Of a stretch of DNA of 64,000 bases, positions 9,019-16,916 are shown piece after piece. A program made the translations under genes and the position numbers. Under the pieces are notes generated by a model that worked only from the letters and a program-made list of their open reading frames with translations, ran no database searches and was not told the origin of the DNA. Every line of letters begins with the position of its first letter. Position 1 is the stretch's first letter. The DNA is from CAKZNE01 sp040222435 (GTDB taxonomy: Bacteria; Bacteroidota; Bacteroidia; Flavobacteriales; Schleiferiaceae): assembly GCA_965212245.1 (NCBI GenBank), contig OZ243107.1, positions 3,658,001 through 3,722,000 on the forward strand, given 5' to 3'.

Positions 9019-10040
9019 GGAATAGAAATTACGCGACTATATACCAACAAAGTCAGCGAAGGATTTTGTAACCAATCCGGGCCTTGTGATACCGGAACCC
9101 ATTGGCTGGTAGACTTGGTATACACCAAACATGCTGCGTCCGGTTGTATCACGGTGGTATCATTATAAAACTCAATGGTATTAAATCCACCATTGGAATA
9201 CAAAGTCAGAACACACCAGTATTTCCTTTTGGAACAGAGACTAAACGGTAATAACCCGGAACCAAGCCAATACATATTCGTTTTTTGGGGGCCTGTATTG
9301 AAGCCGGGAGAGATAGTAAAAGATTCTGTGAAAGCCGCAGACCCTTTGAAAGTACCGTTGGAGCTGTCAAATGCGGCAGAATCATAGAGTTGCAGTTGCA
9401 GATCACCTCCGGGTATGGTATTATGGCCAAAAGGTAAACTTAAGCCAACTATTTCCTGGCCTCCTTCAAAAGGTAGTAGAAATGCGTAACCATAACCATC
9501 AAAACCCAAACTATCCGTAGTAAAAGTGCCGTTGTAGTTCTCAAAATCAGTAGATAAAGGAACCCCACTGAAAGATCCTGTCATTATACTTAAATACACT
9601 GTATCAAGAACTCCGCTGTTTTGACCAGATTCCTGAATACTGATTGTGAAAAAATCATCCTTCCATATGTGTGAACTCATTACAGAATCGGTCATCGTCA
9701 TAGAATATGAAGTAGTGTCTCCGGGAACGAGGGAATCAATTATAGGTGAAATCAAGCTTCGTACAATCTGGCCAAAACTATAATGATCCACCCTTAACTG
9801 AATCCCCTGTGCTATCTGTGCACCTGAATTAGTAATATGAGCACCGAATGCAATGGATATGAATTGTGTCGGAGGGGGGCAAGAGTCAGGCATATGGGTA
9901 AGAGCGGACAACTTCACATAATCCTCATCCCCATTATAAAGTACATCCACCGGGGGCTGCCCCTTATGCCATACCAATTCTAAATTCTGCCCTCTGGCAC
10001 TAAGGGTGAATAATAGGAGAAGGGATAGAATTTGTTTCAT
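8763..10040 (-). CDS. T9SS-exported protein, tandem paralogue 2
   Basis: This 425-residue precursor begins with a signal peptide (MKQILSLLLLFTLSARGQ) and the same NLELVWHKGQPPVDV signature as its neighbours. It contains a repeat of the family-specific segment TDFENYNGTFTTDSLGFDGYG and ends in a type A sorting domain (VYPNPTSGIFYLKGLG to YSEKLLLQP). The last approximately 250 bases of the gene are nearly identical to the end of the 10112-11401 gene, well beyond the similarity of the middle parts. It lies 102 bases from the gene on its 3' side and 71 bases from the one on its 5' side. The function is unknown, and the protein is presumably a surface-displayed beta-sandwich. Confidence 0.85.
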   Translation of the reverse strand: MKQILSLLLLFTLSARGQNLELVWHKGQPPVDVLYNGDEDYVKLSALTHMPDSCPPPTQFISIAFGAHITNSGAQIAQGIQLRVDHYSFGQIVRSLISPIIDSLVPGDTTSYSMTMTDSVMSSHIWKDDFFTISIQESGQNSGVLDTVYLSIMTGSFSGVPLSTDFENYNGTFTTDSLGFDGYGYAFLLPFEGGQEIVGLSLPFGHNTIPGGDLQLQLYDSAAFDSSNGTFKGSAAFTESFTISPGFNTGPQKTNMYWLGSGLLPFSLCSKRKYWCVLTLYSNGGFNTIEFYNDTTVIQPDAACLVYTKSTSQWVPVSQGPDWLQNPSLTLLVYSRVISIPENAAASKNTMVYPNPTSGIFYLKGLGTQTAALKIYNSSGREVLYQPAVHEKQSIQLHHQPAGLYLVQVLQKDKVLYSEKLLLQP

Positions 10041-10111
10041 GCGATGAATTGTGCTTTAGGTAAACAATAATGTTACCTGTTTTTAATACGTTAGAATTTT
10101 TATTAATAGGG

Positions 10112-11401
10112 TCAGGGTTGCAACAGCAGCTTTGTACTGTACAGCACTTTGCCTTTTTGCAGGACCTGCACCAGATAGAGGCCGGCTGGTTGGTGATGCA
10201 GTTGAATACTTTGTTGCTCTTGCACTCTGGCCTGGTACAGTACTTCCTGCCCGCTGCTGTTGTATATTTTGAGTGCTGCGGTTTGTGTGCCTAAACCTTT
10301 TAGGTAAAATATACCGCTGGTGGGGTTGGGATAAACCATTGAATTTTTTGAAGCAGCAGCATTTTCAACAAGTTGAATGGGCTCAAAAACAGGTAAGTAC
10401 ATACTTAGAGTAAAAGCAGGGTTTTGCAACCATTTTGGTCCTTGCGAAACAGGTACCCATCCGTTAGTATTTTTAGTAAATACTAAACAAGCCGCATCAG
10501 GTTGACTTATCGTTGTGTCGTTGTATAATTCTATTTTAGAATAGCCTCCATTAGAGAAAAAACGCACCACAAACCAGTAATATGCCCTGGACTTATTGCT
10601 TGTTAAACTTACAGGAAACATGGATATTAAAGTCTTCTGAGGACCATTTGCAGAACCGGGTGTGATGGAACCTGCTCCGGTATAAAATGCGTTGCCAGTG
10701 AATGAGGCCGTTATTGGATTATAAGCTGAAGAATCGTATATCTCTAACTGAATGTCACCTCCTGCAACCGTCTGAGGTCCCAAAGGGATTTGAATCCCGG
10801 TTACTTGCTGAGACAAACCAACAGGCATTAAAAAAGCAAAGCCATAAGCATCGTAACCCAAACTATCTGTTGTGAAGGTATTGGCATAGTTACCAAAATC
10901 GGTTGAAACAGGATTGTGAAATATATGGCTACCTATAATACTCCTCATATAGAGGGTGTCCATAGCTACAAGCGGTTTGTTCATCTCTTTTACATAAAAG
11001 ACAAAATGTGAGTGAAGCCACATATCAAAGCTGGAAATAGAATCGGTAAGTGTCTGAGAGTAAGAACTTGTATCCCCTGGCATTAAACTGTCGACAGGTA
11101 TTGACCAAAGAGTTTTTCCGGTAGCTCCTGTACTATCCATTTGAACTACTACCAATTGTACACCCAAGGCTACCTGATGGCCTACATTGGCTATATGAGT
11201 TCTGAATCTTAATTTATGATCCACGGTAGGCATTGCCGGAAATGATGCAGTATGTCCAATAATGGACATTTTCACATGATTCTCATCCCCATTGTACAAA
11301 ACATCCACCGGGGGCTGCCCTTTATGCCATACCAGTTCTAAATTCTGGCTGTGGGAGACTGCGGAATACAGCAATACGAAGAAAAGTAAGGTTTGTTTCA
11401 T
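10112..11401 (-). CDS. T9SS-exported protein, tandem paralogue 3
   Basis: The 429-residue precursor has a signal peptide almost identical to that of paralogue 1 (MKQTLLFFVLLYSAVSHSQ), then NLELVWHKGQPPVDV. The middle includes TDFGNYANTFTTDSLGYDAYG, matching the equivalent place in paralogue 2. The C-terminal sorting domain (VYPNPTSGIFYLKGLG to YSTKLLLQP) is nearly identical to that of paralogue 2 and of the propeller-like protein at 11561-13120. The 5' end therefore resembles paralogue 1 at the DNA level, while the 3' end resembles paralogue 2, giving a mosaic. The product should be surface exposed, and no enzymatic motif was seen. Confidence 0.85.
   Translation of the reverse strand: MKQTLLFFVLLYSAVSHSQNLELVWHKGQPPVDVLYNGDENHVKMSIIGHTASFPAMPTVDHKLRFRTHIANVGHQVALGVQLVVVQMDSTGATGKTLWSIPVDSLMPGDTSSYSQTLTDSISSFDMWLHSHFVFYVKEMNKPLVAMDTLYMRSIIGSHIFHNPVSTDFGNYANTFTTDSLGYDAYGFAFLMPVGLSQQVTGIQIPLGPQTVAGGDIQLEIYDSSAYNPITASFTGNAFYTGAGSITPGSANGPQKTLISMFPVSLTSNKSRAYYWFVVRFFSNGGYSKIELYNDTTISQPDAACLVFTKNTNGWVPVSQGPKWLQNPAFTLSMYLPVFEPIQLVENAAASKNSMVYPNPTSGIFYLKGLGTQTAALKIYNSSGQEVLYQARVQEQQSIQLHHQPAGLYLVQVLQKGKVLYSTKLLLQP
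10114..10367. repeat. Sorting-domain DNA repeat, copy B
   Basis: This is the second copy, encoding the sorting domain of paralogue 3. Similarity to copy A stops abruptly upstream, where the protein bodies diverge. Confidence 0.8.
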
Positions 11402-11429
11402 AGAAATGTGGGTTTAAATGTGTGGTAAA
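11303..11429. repeat. 5'-end repeat of T9SS paralogue 3 (copy 2)
   Basis: This is the second copy of the repeat at 8560-8688, in the same orientation. The spacers that follow (8689-8762 and 11430-11560) also align in pieces, for example the shared tract ending in tacgtatggacgggcttt. Confidence 0.8.
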
Positions 11430-11543
11430 AATACTATACATTTTGGATAATATCCGTAATGGATACTAAATTGTAAAACACTCCCTTGTATTTTAATACG
11501 TATGGACGGGCTTTAAAAGGGTCAAAAACAGGAATGAGATTCA

Positions 11544-11725
11544 GTGGACGGGCTTTTGAACTAGGGTTGCAACAACAGCTTTGTACTGTACAGCACTTTG
11601 CCTTTTTGCAATACCTGCACCATATAGAGGCCGGCTGGTTGGTGATGCAGTTGAATACTTTGTTTTTCATGCACTGCGGGCTGGTGCAGTACTTCCTGCC
11701 CGCTGCTGTTGTATATTTTGAGTTC
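11544..11725. repeat. Sorting-domain DNA repeat, copy C
   Basis: This is the third copy, at the end of the unrelated propeller-like gene 11561-13120. It covers only the distal half of the sorting domain plus the first bases after the stop. The proximal half (YPNPTKGTFQLEGLEG) differs from copies A and B. Confidence 0.75.
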
Positions 11726-13120
11726 TGCTTCTATCCCTTCCAGTCCTTCCAGCTGGAAGGTGCCCTTTGTGGGATTGGGGTACAGGCTAATGCGGCTTAC
11801 AGGTTCTTCTTCGGCTATGGATATGTTCTGGCAACCTTGTACTACGCAACCAAAACTATCGGCACGTACAATCCATACGTGGCTGCCGGCACTACCGGTT
11901 AAGGGGCTGTTGGTGGTGCTTAAAAAATGGCCTCCGGCTACAAAACCGCCATCGGGGGTGGCATCAATATCGTACAGGCGGTTCCAATCACTTTGGTAGG
12001 TGCCGGCTATATATTCTCTATACCACAGGCTATCGCCATTAAAGTTAGTCTTAAAGGCGTAGGAACGGAAAATAGCGTCTCTCAGACTATCATGAACTTC
12101 GGAATCAATGTAATAACCGCTTAGAATGATTTCGTTTGAATTTAAGATTTCTGCATCGGTAATGAAGTTGGTAAGTCGGTTGGGACCATATACTCTATCC
12201 CAAATTATGGTTCCGGCTTCATCAATTTTATATATGCGGACTTTTCCTTTTGTCCCAGTTTCTCCTGCAAATTGAGCTAATTCCTGACCAATACTTGATA
12301 CTATTAAATAATTTGAGTCAGGAGCTTCTATTATAACAGCCGTGCCTTCTTCAAAGCTAGTATCACCATAAACCTGTTCAAAAACTTTATTACCTGTGCT
12401 ATCTAAGCCAAGTATCAGGTTATTTCCTGAATGTTTCTTATCAAGATTCTGTTGGTAACCACCCAACCAGATATTTCCCCGGCTGTCCTCCATTATGTTT
12501 TGAGCTTGTTGTTCTACAAGTTTCCCATTCACAGAAGCCGTATGAAATTTCCTGATCCATTTTGGGTTCAACTGTTCATCAAAGCGGGCACAGAGGTAAC
12601 CCTTTCTGCGTTGCATCAATACACTGTCTGTCCAATAGATAGTTCCTGCTATCAAAAGGTCATGGTTTTGTGCCTCTGCCACACTTAAGGCAGAAGACCA
12701 TTCTCCCCCGATCTGAAAAAATACGGTGTCCAGGATATTGAGGTTGGTGTCCAGTTTCACCAGCATGGCTTCGGGTGTTCTGCGACCTACTGCTATGTAA
12801 TGATCTCCCACCCTGATCATTGCGTTCTGCAAACCGGCATATACACTGGCACTGTCTGCGGAGAGAAATGAGGTGTCGAGCAACTGGCCGTTAGCATCCA
12901 TCTTCATAAAGATGACGTTGCGGTAGCCGTTGCTATTTACTGATTGGGCAGCAGTAAGAATATAGGGATGATCGTAGAGTATGGGCGAGGTGCCCAAACC
13001 TTCTGCATACAGCTTTGAAAAACCGCCCTGCCCATAGCCGGAAAACAGTACGCCCAAAACCCCGGCTAGTAAAAGCAGGGGTTTCAGGAATTTACTGGTA
13101 TGGGTTTTAACCTTATTCAA
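11561..13120 (-). CDS. T9SS-exported propeller-like protein with TTG start
   Basis: The 519-residue precursor has a long signal peptide (KFLKPLLLLAGVLGVLFSGYGQ). The body of repeated blocks (for example VRIYKIDEAGTIIWDRVYG, LILGLDSTGNKVFEQVYGD, YDIDATPDGGFVAGG) resembles the beta-propeller proteins common among T9SS cargo. The sorting domain begins at SLYPNPTKGTFQLEG. The start must be TTG at 13120, because a TGA lies two codons upstream in frame and no ATG precedes the signal peptide. The first 8 bases overlap the end of the upstream protease gene (13113-16643), so translation is probably coupled. The distal sorting domain is nearly identical in DNA to the neighbouring paralogues. The ligand or function is unknown. 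Confidence 0.82.
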   Translation of the reverse strand: MNKVKTHTSKFLKPLLLLAGVLGVLFSGYGQGGFSKLYAEGLGTSPILYDHPYILTAAQSVNSNGYRNVIFMKMDANGQLLDTSFLSADSASVYAGLQNAMIRVGDHYIAVGRRTPEAMLVKLDTNLNILDTVFFQIGGEWSSALSVAEAQNHDLLIAGTIYWTDSVLMQRRKGYLCARFDEQLNPKWIRKFHTASVNGKLVEQQAQNIMEDSRGNIWLGGYQQNLDKKHSGNNLILGLDSTGNKVFEQVYGDTSFEEGTAVIIEAPDSNYLIVSSIGQELAQFAGETGTKGKVRIYKIDEAGTIIWDRVYGPNRLTNFITDAEILNSNEIILSGYYIDSEVHDSLRDAIFRSYAFKTNFNGDSLWYREYIAGTYQSDWNRLYDIDATPDGGFVAGGHFLSTTNSPLTGSAGSHVWIVRADSFGCVVQGCQNISIAEEEPVSRISLYPNPTKGTFQLEGLEGIEAELKIYNSSGQEVLHQPAVHEKQSIQLHHQPAGLYMVQVLQKGKVLYSTKLLLQP

Positions 13121-16100
13121 GGATGATCAGTTTATCTTCAAATATACGGTTTCCATCGGCATATACGCCCAATAGGTAGGTACCGGGGGCTATACCTTTC
13201 AAGGACACCTGCGTTTCCGCACCGGCCATCGGTTGACTTTTTACCTGGCGTCCGCTCAGGTCAAACAGCTGTACTTCTACTTTACGGGCCAGGGGTATTT
13301 CGCCCAGGCCTACGCTCACTTGTTTACGGGCGGGGTTGGGGTATAAACGGTTCAGCGGGCGGGCTACCTGGGGAAATTGGTGGCTTTCTGCGCGTTTACC
13401 GGAAGTCGTGCCGGGCAGGTAAAGGGGTTCCTGGTAGGTTACGGCCTGTCCCAGCAGTTCCAGGGTGGCCCTGGACCAGGCTCCGGCTATATGATCTCCG
13501 GCTGAAAGGTTTTGCAGGCTTTGCAACTGCGCGGGGGAGTAGTCGCATACGGCCTGCTCGTTCCCGGCTCGGTCAAACTGCAGGTCAAAATAACTCTCAG
13601 CCCGGGCGTGCACCAGGGCTTCATCATCCTGCAAAGCGCAAAGCAATGGCACGCTGTCTATCACCTGCCGGGCTTCGGTTAGATTACCCAGTTCCAGCTC
13701 CATTTGCGCACGCATATACTGAAAAGAGGGGGTGCGCAATTGGCGCAGGAGGTGCCGTACAGCCTCTTCGGCTTCGCTGAAGTGGTTCTCGTCATTGACG
13801 TAGAGATCCAGCAAACGCTTGGCCGCAAAGTGCTGGCGCTGGCGGTGGTAAGCCAGGTCACCTTCCACCAGTTCCATAGCACCGAAATTGTCCTGGCCGG
13901 TTTTAATATCATCAATCATATACTGGGGCATATCGGGATGTTCTTCGCCCAGCAGATCCATCAGTTGCTGGTTTTTGGCAGACTGGGGGTTGGCCACCAG
14001 GATGTTGCGCAGCATGAGCTCGTCAAAGTCGTCCAGCTCAATGATATCGGTCAGTACGGCATCGCTCAGGTAGGGCGACTCATCAATCAGGTTGGAATAG
14101 AGTTCAAAGTGCTCGTGCTGGGGGGTAAAGTAGATCTCGCCCTGCAGGGCGTAAGTATTGCCGCCATCCACCAGTTGGTGCAATACCACTTCCAGTGAGT
14201 CGGCTTCTGCCGTATGCTGCTCAAAATCGGTTTCAGCCTGTGCCAGGGGGTAATCGAGTTCGGGCAGGGTGTCGCCACTCTCCGGTTGAACGATCAAACG
14301 GGTGGGACAGGCGTTGAAATCATAGTCCAATTGATCGTTATCAAAGTTTAAGACCCCCTGGCTGGGTATGGCCTCCACATTTGGATTTGACGTACGATCA
14401 TGATGATGGTAATTGACCTGGGGGGTATTCTCATTGTTAAAGTCCCAGATATGGCCACTCCCATTGGAGAAGAGGTTGCCGGTCATATCTGTATGATTAA
14501 CAAGTCCTGAAACCAAATCCCCCTGATTTTCGCGTATCCCGTCCAGGCTGTTGTTGAGGGTACCTTTTACGTAGATGTCTGTGGTGGTGTTAATAAATTC
14601 ATTGCAACGGAACTGTAAACCATTCCAGCCGTTCTGATCGCGGTTTTGGCCCAGGGCTTCAATGCCCAATCCATTATTGGAAAAGCGATTACCGTATACC
14701 ACTTCATTCAAATCTCCGTGGTTATTAAATATCAGACCTGTACTTATCGCATTGCTAGCTGTGGAGTAATTACTTCCAAGTCCTCCATAAAAAACATTTG
14801 CTTCTACATTTGTGAGACCAGTGAAATTAAAATAAAGACCGTAAGGTATATCCAACTGCCCCTGGCCGATTGAAGCAGGAACGTCCCTGGGAGTCCAGAA
14901 ATAATTCTTGTTAAACTTTATTAATTGACCACCACTTAGATAAGCACTGTAACGAAGGTTTTTAAAACGGCAATTGTTTACCTGACTGCCTTTTAATATG
15001 GGTTTTGAAGAAAAAGAACGAATGCCTGATCTATAATGGCTTATTTCAGAGTCATTCATTTTAATTGATGCATCAAGTAAATATAATCCTTCTCCGGGCA
15101 TAGAAGAATCATCCCTGAAAGCTGAAAAATTCTTTATTTCACAATCATCAAAAATTACCCCGTGTACTCCCCAAAGGGAAATAGAAGCTCCTCTATAGAG
15201 ATTATCCGGGTTCTTAAAATCATTATTTTTTTCAAAAATGGTATTGGTAAAAGAAGCTTCATAGTCCACCCAATCGGCCAACCAATGCCCCCAGGCTTGC
15301 GAAGGCTCATATTTTACTAAGGCTATATCCCTTAGGTTATTGAGAAAATGTGAATTGGATACATTAATTATACCCCCGGAGGGAATAACTGTACAATTCG
15401 AAAAGCCTCCATTGTATATAGCATCCGATGCTCCGGAAACCAGAGAGTTATCTATGGTTAATTTGCCTTGGTTTTGTAAATTTTGAGCCAGCGTATTATC
15501 GCCCAACAATCGTATCCCTGTCCATAACCCATTCCTAGCGTACAGATTGGCACAATTTAATATAAGTTCTGCTCCTGGTTCTATCTCTACCACGGCATCC
15601 TTAAGAAATCCCACAGACTTGGTGATGGTGAGAGTTGCCCCTGACTTAACACGTACATTTGAACTTATAGACTGATGAGTATTCCAAGTTGTAGACGATG
15701 TTATATCCAGCCAACCGGAAGCTGCCGCTGTTGGAAGAGGCGAACTAACCGGATTAGTTAAGGCGTATTGCTTATTCTCAATAGCTGTTTTACGCATAAT
15801 TCCTATCTGTATAGGCGACCAATAATTACGGGTATTATACCCCATAAAATTATCAGGACAAATGTTACCCGGGTATGGAGTTGAAGCAGGACACCCACAA
15901 CCGGCAGGCAATGGTGCACACCCAGCTGCTGAAGTAACATAAATATCATCAGGCGTATCACTTATGCCATCACCATCATTAAAGCTTCCGAGTGAAAAAG
16001 TGTGATAGAGTCCAAGCACATGACCAAATTCATGAGCCAGCAACCCTACTGTCCATGGTGTATTATGATCCCACATCATTACTCCTTCAGGAACAGCCTC

Positions 16101-16643
16101 TCCGAAAGGAGGTTTAGCAGGTTGCTCTGATAATGCTCTTGTAGAGTAAATCAAAAACAGGGTATTGCTGGCTAATGAAGAAGGTAAGTTAGCAACGATA
16201 GCCGTAGAAGAACCTACGTTGTTGTACGAAGGGTCTTTCTGAACATAAGCCAGATCTTTTAATTTGAAACGAATACGGCTATCCGATACCGTTACAGTAG
16301 GATCAGGGTTCGTTACAGCTGGAGCTGGTAAATTATTAAAACTAGTACTATTCATATAATTTATCATGTTGTCAAAATCAGCATAATCCTGAGAGTAAAC
16401 ATCAGAAAATGCCGATTGACCTGAAGAATTCTGAACGATAACCACCAATACATTAAATTCTGTAATTGGATCGGTGGGAGAGGGTATATAATCAATAGCA
16501 CGGTTAGCCCCATTTCCTACACAAGAAGGGGTGTGATTCGCATTGACATTTTCTGGAGGATCTTCAACACCGCAGTCTTGAGAAAATGATAAAAAGGGCA
16601 AAAATGTAAAAAGGCCCATCAGGTAAAACCATTGTTTTTTCAT
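13113..16643 (-). CDS. T9SS-exported M43-type metalloprotease with beta-helix
   Basis: The 1176-residue precursor starts with a signal peptide (about 1-21, ending LSFSQ). The zinc-protease domain carries HEFGHVLGLYH at 204-214, so H204, H208 and H214 are the zinc ligands, E205 is the catalytic base and G211 is the metzincin glycine. The Met-turn-like DNFMGYN follows near 265. This matches the pappalysin-like M43 family. From about 310 to 780 there is a long series of short Asn/Gly-rich strands (INVSNSHFLNN, NGLGIEALGQN) typical of a right-handed parallel beta-helix. A helical, acidic, TPR-like part follows at about 800-1050, and the sorting domain starts at LNRLYPNPARKQVSVG. The product is likely secreted or surface attached. 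It heads the minus-strand T9SS cluster and overlaps the next gene by 8 bases. Confidence 0.87.
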   Translation of the reverse strand: MKKQWFYLMGLFTFLPFLSFSQDCGVEDPPENVNANHTPSCVGNGANRAIDYIPSPTDPITEFNVLVVIVQNSSGQSAFSDVYSQDYADFDNMINYMNSTSFNNLPAPAVTNPDPTVTVSDSRIRFKLKDLAYVQKDPSYNNVGSSTAIVANLPSSLASNTLFLIYSTRALSEQPAKPPFGEAVPEGVMMWDHNTPWTVGLLAHEFGHVLGLYHTFSLGSFNDGDGISDTPDDIYVTSAAGCAPLPAGCGCPASTPYPGNICPDNFMGYNTRNYWSPIQIGIMRKTAIENKQYALTNPVSSPLPTAAASGWLDITSSTTWNTHQSISSNVRVKSGATLTITKSVGFLKDAVVEIEPGAELILNCANLYARNGLWTGIRLLGDNTLAQNLQNQGKLTIDNSLVSGASDAIYNGGFSNCTVIPSGGIINVSNSHFLNNLRDIALVKYEPSQAWGHWLADWVDYEASFTNTIFEKNNDFKNPDNLYRGASISLWGVHGVIFDDCEIKNFSAFRDDSSMPGEGLYLLDASIKMNDSEISHYRSGIRSFSSKPILKGSQVNNCRFKNLRYSAYLSGGQLIKFNKNYFWTPRDVPASIGQGQLDIPYGLYFNFTGLTNVEANVFYGGLGSNYSTASNAISTGLIFNNHGDLNEVVYGNRFSNNGLGIEALGQNRDQNGWNGLQFRCNEFINTTTDIYVKGTLNNSLDGIRENQGDLVSGLVNHTDMTGNLFSNGSGHIWDFNNENTPQVNYHHHDRTSNPNVEAIPSQGVLNFDNDQLDYDFNACPTRLIVQPESGDTLPELDYPLAQAETDFEQHTAEADSLEVVLHQLVDGGNTYALQGEIYFTPQHEHFELYSNLIDESPYLSDAVLTDIIELDDFDELMLRNILVANPQSAKNQQLMDLLGEEHPDMPQYMIDDIKTGQDNFGAMELVEGDLAYHRQRQHFAAKRLLDLYVNDENHFSEAEEAVRHLLRQLRTPSFQYMRAQMELELGNLTEARQVIDSVPLLCALQDDEALVHARAESYFDLQFDRAGNEQAVCDYSPAQLQSLQNLSAGDHIAGAWSRATLELLGQAVTYQEPLYLPGTTSGKRAESHQFPQVARPLNRLYPNPARKQVSVGLGEIPLARKVEVQLFDLSGRQVKSQPMAGAETQVSLKGIAPGTYLLGVYADGNRIFEDKLIILE

Positions 16644-16743
16644 AGAACTAAATTTTAAAATCAGATTGAGTAAGGCATGAATTTACTTACCTCAGAAATT
16701 AAATAAATAGATAATTATCCATTTTATTTAGTTTTTTCCCGAG

Positions 16744-16776
16744 ATTTTTAGTGAACGGCCTCAAATTTTTAGTGAA
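16744..16776. repeat. Pair of 12-base direct repeats between divergent genes
   Basis: The 12-mer ATTTTTAGTGAA occurs at 16744-16755 and again at 16765-16776, 21 bases apart start to start, which is two helical turns. The pair sits in the 273-base AT-rich gap between the protease gene (minus) and the SDR-fold gene (plus). It could be a regulator binding site. The rest of the gap shows no gene or clear promoter. Confidence 0.5.
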
Positions 16777-16916
16777 ACCATTTTAGAAATGTGTTTTGAC
16801 GGCATGGGTAGCTTAATTTTATACTTCCTAAAAATTGAGAACTAAAAGTTTTAACATTGATTTTCAGCAGATGGGGTTACGAGTAAATCAATGTGGAACC
16901 TGATCCCTTACCACCT

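Noticed and set aside
8560..11725. Possible CRISPR or insertion-sequence repeats
   Set aside because: The repeats are long, unevenly spaced and explained by paralogous genes; there is no transposase, no terminal inverted repeats and no regular spacers.
8714..11902. Short frames repeated at the ends of the T9SS paralogues on both strands
   Set aside because: Their similarity to each other comes from the duplicated sorting-domain DNA, not from independent coding.
13704..14198. A 164-codon plus-strand frame opposite the metalloprotease gene
   Set aside because: It is antisense to the helical region of a well supported gene, with no start context or family resemblance.
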